Shown here piece by piece: positions 52,393-62,998 of a stretch of 64,000 bases of DNA. The notes under the pieces were generated by a model. It ran no database searches. It was not told the origin of the DNA and saw nothing but the letters and a program-made list of their open reading frames with translations. Location: contig JAHBVR010000021.1 of assembly GCA_019637395.1 (NCBI GenBank), positions 78,667 through 142,666 of the forward strand, in the 5' to 3' direction. Source of the DNA: Vulcanimicrobiota bacterium. Lineage in GTDB: Bacteria; Vulcanimicrobiota; Xenobia; Xenobiales; JADMJV01. Made by a program: the position numbers and the translations under genes. Within the stretch, counting starts at the first letter, position 1. Each line of letters begins with the position of its first letter.

Positions 52393-52405
52393 AGTACTTT
52401 CGTAG
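52393..52405 (+). promoter_or_regulatory. Second copy of 13 bp motif agtactttcgtag
   Basis: Identical to the 13 bases at 29406-29418. Here it lies 61 bases before the ATG at 52454 in the divergent gap with the endonuclease-fold gene. A related but looser version (gtaacttcgtcgtaac) is near 56050, upstream of the chromate transporter gene. Role unproven. Confidence 0.35.
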
Positions 52406-52453
52406 AAAAGCGCTCTCTAGAGTCTGGATATCAACCGACAGGAGCACAAGAAA

Positions 52454-53257
52454 ATGATCGTCGCCAGCAGCCACAAGGGAATCCAGAACTATACCAAGTT
52501 TTCTCAAAATCAGGCTTCGCAGTCCCAGGTTATTCCAGAGTCCCACCCGGCTGACGGTTATGCGGGAAGTGTCAGCACCGGGCCGGCCGAAGATTTTCTG
52601 ACTCTGGGTCGCACGCGCTTCGCCGCTTCCTCCAAGAGCGCGGCCGATGCGCATCTCAAGCCGGCTGGCGATTTCTTTTCCCGGGAGAAGTCATTGGTCG
52701 CCTCTCCTGAATTGTTGGCCGATGTTGAGTTGCGCTACGTCGACGGCACCAAGGTGGTCGTTCCCGACGGGAGAGCCACAGCCCAACAGTTGAAGAAGAC
52801 GAAGGATGGGACGATCGACTCAATTCGTGGCTCTGGTCACGGGCACGATGACCGTGGTAGTGCCTCGATGGGACTGGACACCAATGACGAAGGAGCAGCC
52901 GGATTGACCGCCACCAAGGGTTCCAAAAGGCCTCGAGTGACTTTGGACGTGGTCGAGGGTGCTTATACGAAACAACTGGATTTCGGCAAAATGCTGGAGC
53001 ATAAGTTCGCTCCCGGTGGCGCCCGTTTGATTGAATTGGACGCTTGCGACACCGGCGACGCCAATGGACTGGCTCCCACGTTGTCCAAGGTTTTGCCCGG
53101 GATTCGCGTGAAAGGAACGGCCGGAACCTTGTTGGAAAATCGTCTGACCGGTGCTGAGTATCCCGCCTCGACCCCGGACGCCACACGCACTTTTGTCGTG
53201 CCGCGTGGCCAGGCCGGCGTGACGCCCGGTTCCTACAACCCGTTTCCGATCAAGTAA
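52454..53257 (+). CDS. Protein with possible clan CD peptidase-like His/Cys pair
   Basis: A 267-residue protein with no signal peptide. An N-terminal Ser/Gln-rich leader contains SHPADGYAGSVSTGPAED, followed by an alpha-beta domain. Two spots recall clan CD peptidases and C80/CHAT-like folds: RGSGHGHDDRGSA (His129/131) and IELDACDTGDANG (Cys198) about 70 residues later, with strand-loop spacing of the right type. The usual strands around the dyad are plausible but I cannot verify them by eye, so this may be a non-peptidase of similar fold. AGGAG precedes the ATG. Confidence 0.6.
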   Translation: MIVASSHKGIQNYTKFSQNQASQSQVIPESHPADGYAGSVSTGPAEDFLTLGRTRFAASSKSAADAHLKPAGDFFSREKSLVASPELLADVELRYVDGTKVVVPDGRATAQQLKKTKDGTIDSIRGSGHGHDDRGSASMGLDTNDEGAAGLTATKGSKRPRVTLDVVEGAYTKQLDFGKMLEHKFAPGGARLIELDACDTGDANGLAPTLSKVLPGIRVKGTAGTLLENRLTGAEYPASTPDATRTFVVPRGQAGVTPGSYNPFPIK

Positions 53258-53271
53258 AGGGAGGGATTTCG

Positions 53272-53733
53272 ATGAAAAAGCTTTTGGCTCTGATAGTGGT
53301 TGTCGTAGCGATTCTAGGCGCCGTGCTGGACCCTTTTCCGGCGCCCCCGAAGCGAGACATCCAAAATACCCTGACCGAGGCCAGCAAGGTGGAGTTGGTA
53401 GGCCTGCAGCCGGAAATTATTCGCGAGGAGAGTCCCACTCTGTTTGGCATGCGCAAGGTGACCCGGCGAAGAACCCTTTCCGAAGCAGAGCGGGCCCAGG
53501 TTTTGTCAGCCCTGCAGTCTGATTTGCGCTACCGGGTCTGGACGGTGGGTAGGTGTTTCAACCCACGCCACGGATTGGCCTTGACCACTCCTGCCGGTGA
53601 GTACCGTCTGCTCCTCTGCTACGAATGCTCACAAATGGAGATGGTCTCTCCTGAAGGTAGGCGCGGAGCCCTCGTTCCTCTAGCCGGGTCGAGCGCGGGC
53701 GTCGTAAACTCTTTGCTCAACCAAAAACCCTAG
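53272..53733 (+). CDS. Exported protein with Cys-pair motif
   Basis: A 153-residue protein with an N-terminal membrane or signal segment (MKKLLALIVVVVAILGAVL). The C-terminal half has CFNPRHGLALTTPAGEYRLL followed by LCYECSQM, a motif I recall from small uncharacterised secreted proteins in which the cysteines may bind metal or form disulfides. It lies 14 bp after the preceding gene and may be co-expressed. Function unknown. Confidence 0.72.
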   Translation: MKKLLALIVVVVAILGAVLDPFPAPPKRDIQNTLTEASKVELVGLQPEIIREESPTLFGMRKVTRRRTLSEAERAQVLSALQSDLRYRVWTVGRCFNPRHGLALTTPAGEYRLLLCYECSQMEMVSPEGRRGALVPLAGSSAGVVNSLLNQKP

Positions 53734-53748
53734 AATTTCTGGGTATAG

Positions 53749-55986
<2,238 letters not shown>

Positions 55987-56000
55987 CCGTGTCGAAGAAA

Positions 56001-56033
56001 AAGAGCCTGGCCGCGCCGGCCAGGCTCTTTTTT
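56001..56033 (+). terminator. Rho-independent terminator after katG
   Basis: An 11 bp stem AGAGCCTGGCC/GGCCAGGCTCT with a 5-base loop is followed by TTTTTT, 15 bp after the katG stop codon. Confidence 0.92.
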
Positions 56034-56102
56034 GTGGCTGGTGTTCCTGTAACTTCGTCGTAACCCCCCGGCCGGCTGGACCGACTATTCTATGGATGAA
56101 CT

Positions 56103-56663
56103 ATGGATCAGTCGGCACGAAATAGAAAGGTCAGCCCGCGCCAGGTATTCACTACCTTCCTGATTTTGGGCGCCACCAGCATCGGCGGGGGCATGATGGC
56201 CCATATCCGCGAGGCTGTGGTCGTTCGCGAGGGCTGGCTGACAGACGAAGAATTCCTCGAGTGTTACGGGCTTTGCCAGACGTTGCCCGGCCTCAACACC
56301 ACTAATCTTTCGGTCCTCATCGGTGACCGCGTGGCTGGAGCCTGGGGAGCGCTGATGGCGCTGCTGGCGGTGATGGCTCCCGGTGGTGGCATCGTGCTCG
56401 GCCTGGCCACTTATTTTTTGCATGGACCCGCCCCGGCCTGGACGTTCGCCGGCTTGAAGGGCGTGGCGGCCGTGTCGGTGGCTTTGCTTTTCAACGCCGC
56501 CCTCAAAGTGGGCAGCAAGTTGTTCGGCCAGCAGACGGATTTACAGATCATCCTGATGACTTTTCTGTGCGCCGGTATTTTCAAATTGAGCCTGCCGCTG
56601 ACGCTGGCGGTGATGTTGCCGCTCTCCATCTGGATGAAGCGCCCGCAGGTGGCCACGTGCTAA
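56103..56663 (+). CDS. Chromate transporter, N-terminal half (ChrA-type)
   Basis: A 186-residue membrane protein of the short-chain CHR family; the first of two halves that together make one transporter. The signature TSIGGGMMAHIREAVVVREG is followed by CQTLPGLNTTNLSVLIGDRV and several helices. Efflux of chromate is known for two-gene pairs, though other anions or homologous substrates are possible. It overlaps the second gene by 7 bp and follows katG, which would help against the peroxide formed during chromate reduction; that connection is inference. Confidence 0.88.
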   Translation: MDQSARNRKVSPRQVFTTFLILGATSIGGGMMAHIREAVVVREGWLTDEEFLECYGLCQTLPGLNTTNLSVLIGDRVAGAWGALMALLAVMAPGGGIVLGLATYFLHGPAPAWTFAGLKGVAAVSVALLFNAALKVGSKLFGQQTDLQIILMTFLCAGIFKLSLPLTLAVMLPLSIWMKRPQVATC

Positions 56664-57175
56664 CCCTGCTGGCGTTGTGCATGTCCTTTGGCACCTTGAG
56701 TTTGCTCGCCTTTGGCGGCGGTTCGGCCATGCTTCCCGAAATGGCTCGTATGTGCGTGGCCCACGGTTGGGCCAGCGGCGATGATTTCACCTTGCTCTAT
56801 AACCTGGGCCAACTGGCTCCGGGTCCCAACTGCATGATGGTCTTGACCATCGGCCACAAGGTGGCCGGAATCCCTGGCGCCATCGCGGTTCTGGTCGGCT
56901 TCTTTCTACCGCCGGCCTTGTTGGCTTACCTGTTGGGGAGAACCTATTGCCATTTCCGTAACTCTCCTAACCAGGAATGGTTTCGCCGGGCCATGGCCCC
57001 GATTTCGGTGGGTCTCACGCTGGCCGGCGTCCACCTGATGGCCACCTCCGCCTTGCACCAGTTCGGATCGCTGCTGATTTTCGCCCTGGCTATGCTGGGA
57101 CTCCATCGCTATCAGCGCTGCCACCCGTTCTTCATGGTGGTGCTGGGCGGCTTGTTGGGAATGAGCCTGCTCTAA
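56657..57175 (+). CDS. Chromate transporter, C-terminal half (ChrA-type)
   Basis: A 172-residue membrane protein, the second short-chain CHR half. The motif LAFGGGSAMLPEMARMCV is at residues ~16-33, then LYNLGQLAPGPNCMMVLTIG, followed by three to four helices. It starts at the GTG at 56657, overlapping the previous gene's stop; the ATG at 56681 is a fallback. The two halves presumably form a heterodimer. Confidence 0.88.
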   Translation: MLTLLALCMSFGTLSLLAFGGGSAMLPEMARMCVAHGWASGDDFTLLYNLGQLAPGPNCMMVLTIGHKVAGIPGAIAVLVGFFLPPALLAYLLGRTYCHFRNSPNQEWFRRAMAPISVGLTLAGVHLMATSALHQFGSLLIFALAMLGLHRYQRCHPFFMVVLGGLLGMSLL

Positions 57176-57324
57176 ACCGGGCAGCTCGTCGAGGACAGTC
57201 AGTCCAAAGCAGGTGCTGCAGCCTATGGGCAAGCGTTGAACCGTAACATCGCTCACGGTTGAGGCCGCTCGGGAAGGGTAGACTGAAGCCAGGAATTAAG
57301 CCCTTAGGAGTCGCAGCCACAGTG

Positions 57325-60300
57325 ATGAAACGGACTTTGCTTGGTCTTCTCTTGTGTACCGGGCTGGCTCTGGCCGAGCCCGCGCCGCGCCTGGTAGTGC
57401 CGGTGCCGCATTCGCATCCGGTCAGTGTGTTGAGGGAAAGTCCTGACGGAGCCTACCTGGCCAGCGGCGATATGAGCGGAGTTATCAAGATTTGGGATGA
57501 GAGTAGCCGCCAACTGCAACAAACCTTGAGTTCGCAGCGAGGTGGGTTTATGCCCTTCTGGCTGGACTGGTTGGATTCTGATCGCCTGATCTGTTACGGT
57601 AACGACTTTCGCTATCACCTTTACGATGTGCGTAGCGGCCAGCAACTGGCCACCCGACCTGATCAGCCCTTGCGCAATCAGGGGGGCGCGGCCCAGGCGG
57701 CGGGGCGGCTTTTCTTTTGTCCTCAGGAATCCAGTCCTCCGGTTCTACAACAATGGGACCCGATCGCCTGGACGCAGCAAGCCTCCTGGCCCCTTCCAGG
57801 GGTGCAGGCCGGTGATTCCGTCTACAATCTTAGTCTCAATCGCCAGGGTACGAGGGCTTGCCTGCTGCTGGCCAGCGGCAAAGCCTTGGAATTGAGCTTG
57901 CCCGATGGGAAGGTGAACTGGCAGATGGAGGGGATGCCGGACAAGTTCACTTTGCTGGACTATGGCCCGGATGGGGAGACTCTGTTGGGAAGCAGTCCCC
58001 AGGGCGTCTATCTGGGCACCGCGGCCGGCTTGCGCGGACCTTATGGCCACCCGCCCGATCACAAAGCGCACTGGGTGGACGGTCAGATCCAGTACCTGTG
58101 GCAGCAAAAGTTGGTTCAGTTAGATCCCCAGCACCTCGAGAGTGACCGAGTGCTTGGTTCCAAGGCCGTGGAGGATGGTTTTGCCGAGGGGGTTTCCAAC
58201 CATCAACTGGTGGTGGGCACAATGCAGGGCAAGGTGATGCGGGCCGTCAGCGCGGAGCCAGCTTTGAACGACCCGCCGTTTAGTGAAGTTCGTTATCTGG
58301 CCTATGACCGCAACGGTCGAATTTACGCCGGGCTGGCCGGCGGTCCGGTGGTTTGTTGGAGTCTGCAGAACGGCACACGGGAAACCCTGCTGGAAGGACG
58401 GAGTCCGGTCCAGGGTCTGGCTTTGAGCGGTGATGGTAAGGTTCTGCTGGTTTCCCGAAAAGGCGAGCCGCTGGAGGTCTATGACGCCGAGCGGTTGCAA
58501 TCGAAAGGCAAGGTGCCCTCGGCTTCGGGCTTGATCCGCTTGCAGTGCAGCGAGGACGGTCGCTATCTGGTGGGGCTACGCGACTCCAAATTGGAGGTCT
58601 GCGATCTCCAGAGCGGGACCACGCAAAATCATGCAAGCCAGTCTCTGGTGTTTGCCCTCTCCAGGCAAGGAGCCCCCAGGCTGGCCGTGGCCGAGGCCGG
58701 CCAGGTGGTGGAGACGGACTTGAGCACCGGCCAGCGTAAGACCTATGCCAATTACCACGCCTTGGCGCTGGAATATGATCCTCGAGGGAATCTCTTTGCG
58801 CTGGATCAACTGGGGCCCAAGCGACTGATCTTGCAGCCGGTGGTGGAACGGAAATTGCAGGAGATTATGGCGTCGCCGGTGGGCAGCCGCTTCTATGCAT
58901 TTCAACCTCGCCAGAATTTCGGATTGCGCCTCAGCTATGATGTGGTGGGCCAACGTTGGCTGATGGTGGGCGATAGCGGCCAGGTCTTTCATCTGAGCGA
59001 CAAGCCCGAACCCATCGCTTTGTTGCCCGATGCCGGCAACTGGAGTTCCAGCCCGCTATCTCCGCTCCCGAACGGCAGTTTTGTCAGTGTGGGCCGGGAG
59101 CAGACCTTGGAATTTTGGAAGCCCGAAGAGGCCACTCCCAGCGGGCAACTGCTGGTGCTCAACCAGGGAGTGGACTGGTTAGTCACTGATCGGTCCGGGC
59201 TTTTTGACGGCACTCCGGTGGCCGAACGGCAGATTGAGTGGCTGGTGGACAATCGCAAGGTGCGCGTCGACCAGATCTTTGAGAAGGCCTATCGGCCCGG
59301 GCTGCTCAAGAGCTTCGGGTCAGCGACCGCCCGATCGGCCGCCCAGGCGCCGGTGGCGGGGCTGCGAATTCAACCCCCCGAGGTTTCTTTTCAGTCGCCG
59401 GCACCCGGCGCGCAGGTGCCTCAACGCATCGTGGAAGTCCGCATCGGCGTCAAAGACATGGGTGGGGGAGCCGGCGAGCCCCGTTTGTTTGTGAATGGCA
59501 AAGCCGTTCCTCAGGCCGTGCGCCGCGAGGGCGGGGATTACTTGTTGCAGGCTCCCCTGCAGGCGGGTGTCAACGAATTGCGCTGCAGCGCCATGGACAA
59601 ATCGGGCACGGTGGAGAGCCGCGGCGATCGACTGCGGGTAACCTGCACCGCTGTGCCCGCGCGTAAACCCAAGCTCATCGTGGTGGCCCTGGGTGTGAAT
59701 CAGGCGGGCAACGCTCCCAAGCTGAGTTTTGCTGAAAAGGATGCCCAGTCGCTCAGCGAAAAACTCCAATCTCCTCTCTTCGAGTCGTCCGAGGTGCGCC
59801 TGCTTACGGGCGAAAAGGCGCGTACCGAGGTGTTGCGGCGGACTTTCGAGGAGTTGGGTAAGGATGCCCAGCCTCAGGATACTCTGGTGCTTTTTCTGGC
59901 CGGCCACGGCTCGCTGGATTCCCAGGGCTACCATTTTCTGATGGCCCCGGGCCAGCCGAGCGTGGATGGACCGATCCTGGCCCAGTGGCTGCGCGAATTT
60001 CCCGCTCAGAAGCAGTTCGTTATCTTGGACACCTGCCATGCCGGGGCGGTCAGTGACGAAATCGCCTCCTCTTTTGCTTTGAGCCAGCAACGCATGGCTC
60101 GCGGATCGGGGGTCTACATGCTGGCCGCCTGCCGCAGTGACCAGTCGGCTCTAGAACTGCCCAGCTTGCAGCACGGTCTGCTCACCTACAGCCTGCTGGA
60201 GGGTCTGAATTCGGCTCCGCCTAACTCCCGCCAGCAAGTCACCGTAAGCGGGCTGGTGTATTATGTGTGCAGCCAGGTACCCGATCTGTGCCGGCAGGTG

Positions 60301-60372
60301 GGGCTGAACCAGGACGTGTTCCAGTTTGTCAGCGGCACCGATTTCCCCATTCGCCAGAGCGGTAAGCCTTAG
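57325..60372 (+). CDS. Secreted WD40-like/caspase-like protein
   Basis: A 1015-residue exported protein. A signal peptide (MKRTLLGLLLCTGLALAEPA) leads into a WD40-like propeller region with recurring blades (ASGDMSGVIKIWDESSRQLQ, LEVYDAERLQSKGKVPSASG) up to about residue 640. A beta domain with an RIVEVRIGVKDMGGGAG segment follows. The C-terminal ~250 residues are a peptidase C14/caspase fold: KLIVVALGVNQAGN, FLAGHGSLDSQGYHF (catalytic His861) and FVILDTCHAGAVSD (catalytic Cys904). The start is the ATG at 57325. A second gene follows within 10 bp. Confidence 0.9.
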   Translation: MKRTLLGLLLCTGLALAEPAPRLVVPVPHSHPVSVLRESPDGAYLASGDMSGVIKIWDESSRQLQQTLSSQRGGFMPFWLDWLDSDRLICYGNDFRYHLYDVRSGQQLATRPDQPLRNQGGAAQAAGRLFFCPQESSPPVLQQWDPIAWTQQASWPLPGVQAGDSVYNLSLNRQGTRACLLLASGKALELSLPDGKVNWQMEGMPDKFTLLDYGPDGETLLGSSPQGVYLGTAAGLRGPYGHPPDHKAHWVDGQIQYLWQQKLVQLDPQHLESDRVLGSKAVEDGFAEGVSNHQLVVGTMQGKVMRAVSAEPALNDPPFSEVRYLAYDRNGRIYAGLAGGPVVCWSLQNGTRETLLEGRSPVQGLALSGDGKVLLVSRKGEPLEVYDAERLQSKGKVPSASGLIRLQCSEDGRYLVGLRDSKLEVCDLQSGTTQNHASQSLVFALSRQGAPRLAVAEAGQVVETDLSTGQRKTYANYHALALEYDPRGNLFALDQLGPKRLILQPVVERKLQEIMASPVGSRFYAFQPRQNFGLRLSYDVVGQRWLMVGDSGQVFHLSDKPEPIALLPDAGNWSSSPLSPLPNGSFVSVGREQTLEFWKPEEATPSGQLLVLNQGVDWLVTDRSGLFDGTPVAERQIEWLVDNRKVRVDQIFEKAYRPGLLKSFGSATARSAAQAPVAGLRIQPPEVSFQSPAPGAQVPQRIVEVRIGVKDMGGGAGEPRLFVNGKAVPQAVRREGGDYLLQAPLQAGVNELRCSAMDKSGTVESRGDRLRVTCTAVPARKPKLIVVALGVNQAGNAPKLSFAEKDAQSLSEKLQSPLFESSEVRLLTGEKARTEVLRRTFEELGKDAQPQDTLVLFLAGHGSLDSQGYHFLMAPGQPSVDGPILAQWLREFPAQKQFVILDTCHAGAVSDEIASSFALSQQRMARGSGVYMLAACRSDQSALELPSLQHGLLTYSLLEGLNSAPPNSRQQVTVSGLVYYVCSQVPDLCRQVGLNQDVFQFVSGTDFPIRQSGKP

Positions 60373-60380
60373 GAGCAATG

Positions 60381-61352
60381 ATGTTGAAGCGAAGCCTGAT
60401 GATGCTGTTGTTGGCCGGAGTGGCCCTGGCCGAACCGACGCCGAAGAAAGTGGCCATGGTCTTGAAGGCGGAAGGTCCGTCCCAGGCTTTGACCGGCCAG
60501 ATGTGGGCGGCCGGCGATCGTATCCAGCTACCGGCCGGCGCCAAAGTGACCGTGTTGCTGCTCAACCAGGGTGAGCGGGTGGAACTCTCGGGGGGCGGTA
60601 GCGTGGAGGTCTCAAGTAGCGGACTGCGTCTGCAGGGCGCTCAGTCGAAAAAGTTAGCTTCGACTCAGGTGCGCCTGGCGCTGACCGGAGAAAATCAGCG
60701 CCAAATCGGGGGAATGACTCTGCGCAATACGAAACCGCCAGATTATAACTCGGTGCTGGATCGGGTGGAGGTCTCGGAAACGGGTGTGAGTGTGTCCCGT
60801 CCGGCCGCGGCCGGCGTTCCACCCCGTGTGCAATTTGTCTACCAGGACCGCGACAACGTGGCGAGCCTGGCCACCGACTTTGAAGCGCTGAAGAAGCTTC
60901 AACCTCCGGAACAATCCGTATTTTCCACTCAGGTGGCGGGCCGCAAGGTGGGCTCGCGCTGGGTCTGGGAAGCTCCCTGGCCCTTGGAAGACGCCCCTAA
61001 GAGTTACAGCCTGCGGGTTTTTCCCGTGCCATCCGGGCCCATGCTACTGTGGACGCGACTCTATCATCCCGGATCTGAAGAGTTGAAAGAACTGGCGTCG
61101 GCCCGCGAACAGGTTCGCCAATGGGTCCGGCGCGAACCCCGCAGTGTGGAACCCTGGGTCTATCTGGCCAATCTTCTGGAAGAAAAGGGGCGCCTGGAGG
61201 AGGCTCTGGGCGCGCTCCAATCGGCCCTGGCTCTGCGTCCGCAAGATACAGGTCTGCTGGAAATGAAAGCCCGTTTGCTGCTGGACTTGGGCCGCTACTT
61301 ACAAGCCTATCAGGTGAAAAATCCGCCGGCCAAGCCCGGCCGGCGCCCGTAG
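60381..61352 (+). CDS. Secreted FecR-like/TPR protein
   Basis: A ~323-residue protein with a signal peptide (MLKRSLMMLLLAGVALAEPT). Residues ~25-90 have a FecR-like beta pattern (AAGDRIQLPAGAKVTVLLLN, SGGGSVEVSSSG). The last ~110 residues have tetratricopeptide-like helices (EPWVYLANLLEEKGRLEEAL, QDTGLLEMKARLLLDLGRYL). The ATG at 60381 is five bases after AGGAG; 60378 is closer. It almost abuts the caspase-like gene and should be co-transcribed. No signalling partner is nearby. Confidence 0.82.
   Translation: MLKRSLMMLLLAGVALAEPTPKKVAMVLKAEGPSQALTGQMWAAGDRIQLPAGAKVTVLLLNQGERVELSGGGSVEVSSSGLRLQGAQSKKLASTQVRLALTGENQRQIGGMTLRNTKPPDYNSVLDRVEVSETGVSVSRPAAAGVPPRVQFVYQDRDNVASLATDFEALKKLQPPEQSVFSTQVAGRKVGSRWVWEAPWPLEDAPKSYSLRVFPVPSGPMLLWTRLYHPGSEELKELASAREQVRQWVRREPRSVEPWVYLANLLEEKGRLEEALGALQSALALRPQDTGLLEMKARLLLDLGRYLQAYQVKNPPAKPGRRP
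61317..61345 (-). terminator. Terminator for leftward 61356 gene
   Basis: On the minus strand, an 8 bp stem GCCGGCC(G)-type with a 6-base loop is followed by ATTTTTC. It lies inside the 3' end of the convergent FecR/TPR gene, a few bases past the stop of the 61356-61808 gene. Confidence 0.7.
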
Positions 61353-61355
61353 GAA

Positions 61356-61808
61356 CTATTCGTAAACCGTGCCGGCCAGCAGGTAGCCCTGCAGGGCGCC
61401 GGCTTTGCGTTGAGCCTGGGTTCCGTTGAGTTCGATCGAGCCATCGTCATTCACCATCTTCAGGCTGGAGAAGCCGTCGGGCCGGGAATGCACGTAGCTG
61501 ACGTACTCGACGCCTTTGCGCCGGCCGAGCACGATGGCCTCCACCTGACCCCTGGAATCGCTCAGATCCCCGTCGAAGTAAACGGTGGCGCCGTTGCGCT
61601 TGACCAGGCCGGGTTGGCCCATGGCCTGGTCTTCGCCGGGAACTTCATCGTTGGAACACATCAGCAACACGCCGGCAGTGTGGTTGAGGGATTGATCGAA
61701 GCTGTCTTGGTCGAGAGGCCGGGTTTCGGTGCCGTCGATTTTGCTCTTGTCGACGAATTTCTCAGTGGGGCCCTGGGCCCAGCGGGGCAGTTGCTGAATG
61801 ACGCTCAT
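61356..61808 (-). CDS. 150-residue protein of unknown function
   Basis: A protein with no signal peptide or known motif. It starts MSVIQQLPRWAQGPTEKFVD, has a Gly/Asp-rich middle (LVKRNGATVYFDGDLSDSRG) and ends in a region with QAQRKAGALQGYLLAGTVYE. It follows a 44-residue ORF by 10 bp on the same strand, and its stop is 3 bp from the convergent FecR/TPR gene. Function unknown; no family recognised. Confidence 0.72.
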   Translation of the reverse strand: MSVIQQLPRWAQGPTEKFVDKSKIDGTETRPLDQDSFDQSLNHTAGVLLMCSNDEVPGEDQAMGQPGLVKRNGATVYFDGDLSDSRGQVEAIVLGRRKGVEYVSYVHSRPDGFSSLKMVNDDGSIELNGTQAQRKAGALQGYLLAGTVYE

Positions 61809-61818
61809 ACCTGGCAGT

Positions 61819-61953
61819 TTATCTTGGGTCGGCCGGTGAGGGATGTCCAGGTTGTAACTTTTCGCAGGGCTCGTCCAGGAACCAGTCGTAGGCCAGGCGT
61901 GCCTCCGGCTTCTTCCGCCAGTTACGAACCCATCCCCAAAGTGCTCCTAGCAT
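61819..61953 (-). CDS. 44-residue small protein
   Basis: A short ORF, MLGALWGWVRNWRKKPEARL followed by AYDWFLDEPCEKLQPG and a Pro/Asp tail. GGAGG stands nine bases before the ATG, and the next gene begins ten bases after its stop, so it looks like a genuine operon member. It has a Trp-rich, Arg/Lys-rich N-terminus that could associate with a membrane. No family recognised. Confidence 0.6.
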   Translation of the reverse strand: MLGALWGWVRNWRKKPEARLAYDWFLDEPCEKLQPGHPSPADPR

Positions 61954-62082
61954 AGTTTATTCCTCCATTCGGTTGGATGAAATCGTTATAATCTGGGTGC
62001 CGCTACGAAACCACTACGGGCTGCGGGAATTGTTACCAATCAGTGCGGGGAAGCCAGCCCCGGGCCGCCGAAAAGGTCTCTG

Positions 62083-62868
62083 GTGAAGTTCCATCTCGAT
62101 GTGCGCGCGATTCTGAGGAAAGCTATCCAACTGGCGCTTTTGCGCGGCGCCGAGGGCGTCGGTGTCGAGCACTTGATGGAATGCGCGCCTGATTTGAGGT
62201 CCGCGCAGACGATTCCTGAGCGCGATATCCCGTTTACGGCGGAGGTGTTTGCAGTGCTCCAGGAATCCGCCCAACTGGCCGATCTGGAACGATCCTCGCT
62301 GGTGTGCACCAGCCACCTGAAGCGCGCCCTGAATAAGGCGACCGGCGGCGAACCGAGTTGGTCCACGTCCAGCACCACCAAAGAGCTGCGGGATAACTTC
62401 CTCGACATGACGGTTTCACCGCGGCCGATCGGGTCGGCTTTGAATTTTTCGGCCTGTCTGGGTCCCGGCCTGGAGCGTTTCTCCCCCGAGAGTAGCGCTA
62501 CTCTATCGCTGGCCTGGCTGCTCCGGGACAGCGACGAACTGACCGGAAGAGATTTGCTGCGCGCATTGATCGCCATCAGCAATCAACTGGAAGATCGCAA
62601 TGTGCACATGCTTCTATACCGTCTGCGCCCGGCCAACCGATTGGTCGAGACTCTCCAGAATATAGGCTCCCTGGAACGAATGCTCCCTCCTGTATTTTCT
62701 TCCGAATGCTACCGCGTGATTTCGGTGGCGCTGCGCGAAGCCGGAGCGGAGCGTCCGGTCAGCAATTTGGACCTGCTCATCGGACTGGCCGAATGCGGGC
62801 AGGAATTGTTGGCTGCCGAAGACATCAGCGCCGAGGAGATCCGCCGATGCTGGGCCGAGGGCGGCTAA
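62083..62868 (+). CDS. Clp_N-like double-repeat protein without ATPase
   Basis: A 261-residue all-helical protein. Four helical units resemble the Clp N-terminal repeat: IQLALLRGAEGVGVEHLMEC, LQESAQLADLERSSLVCTSH, WLLRDSDELTGRDLLRALI and VALREAGAERPVSNLDLLIG. This amounts to two Clp_N domains in tandem with no AAA+ module, Walker motif or signal peptide. Stand-alone Clp_N proteins may act as substrate-recognition or adaptor factors. The start is GTG at 62083. Confidence 0.75.
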   Translation: MKFHLDVRAILRKAIQLALLRGAEGVGVEHLMECAPDLRSAQTIPERDIPFTAEVFAVLQESAQLADLERSSLVCTSHLKRALNKATGGEPSWSTSSTTKELRDNFLDMTVSPRPIGSALNFSACLGPGLERFSPESSATLSLAWLLRDSDELTGRDLLRALIAISNQLEDRNVHMLLYRLRPANRLVETLQNIGSLERMLPPVFSSECYRVISVALREAGAERPVSNLDLLIGLAECGQELLAAEDISAEEIRRCWAEGG

Positions 62869-62998
62869 GTCGCCTCGCTGGCGAGAATTTCCCAAACAAC
62901 CTTCAGCCAACCTTTAGGCCTCGCTTAGGTTGGGACATCTGGGCGTGACCTGGATTGCCTAGAGTGGGTGTGGGGGCACTTACACCAGGAGGAACATG

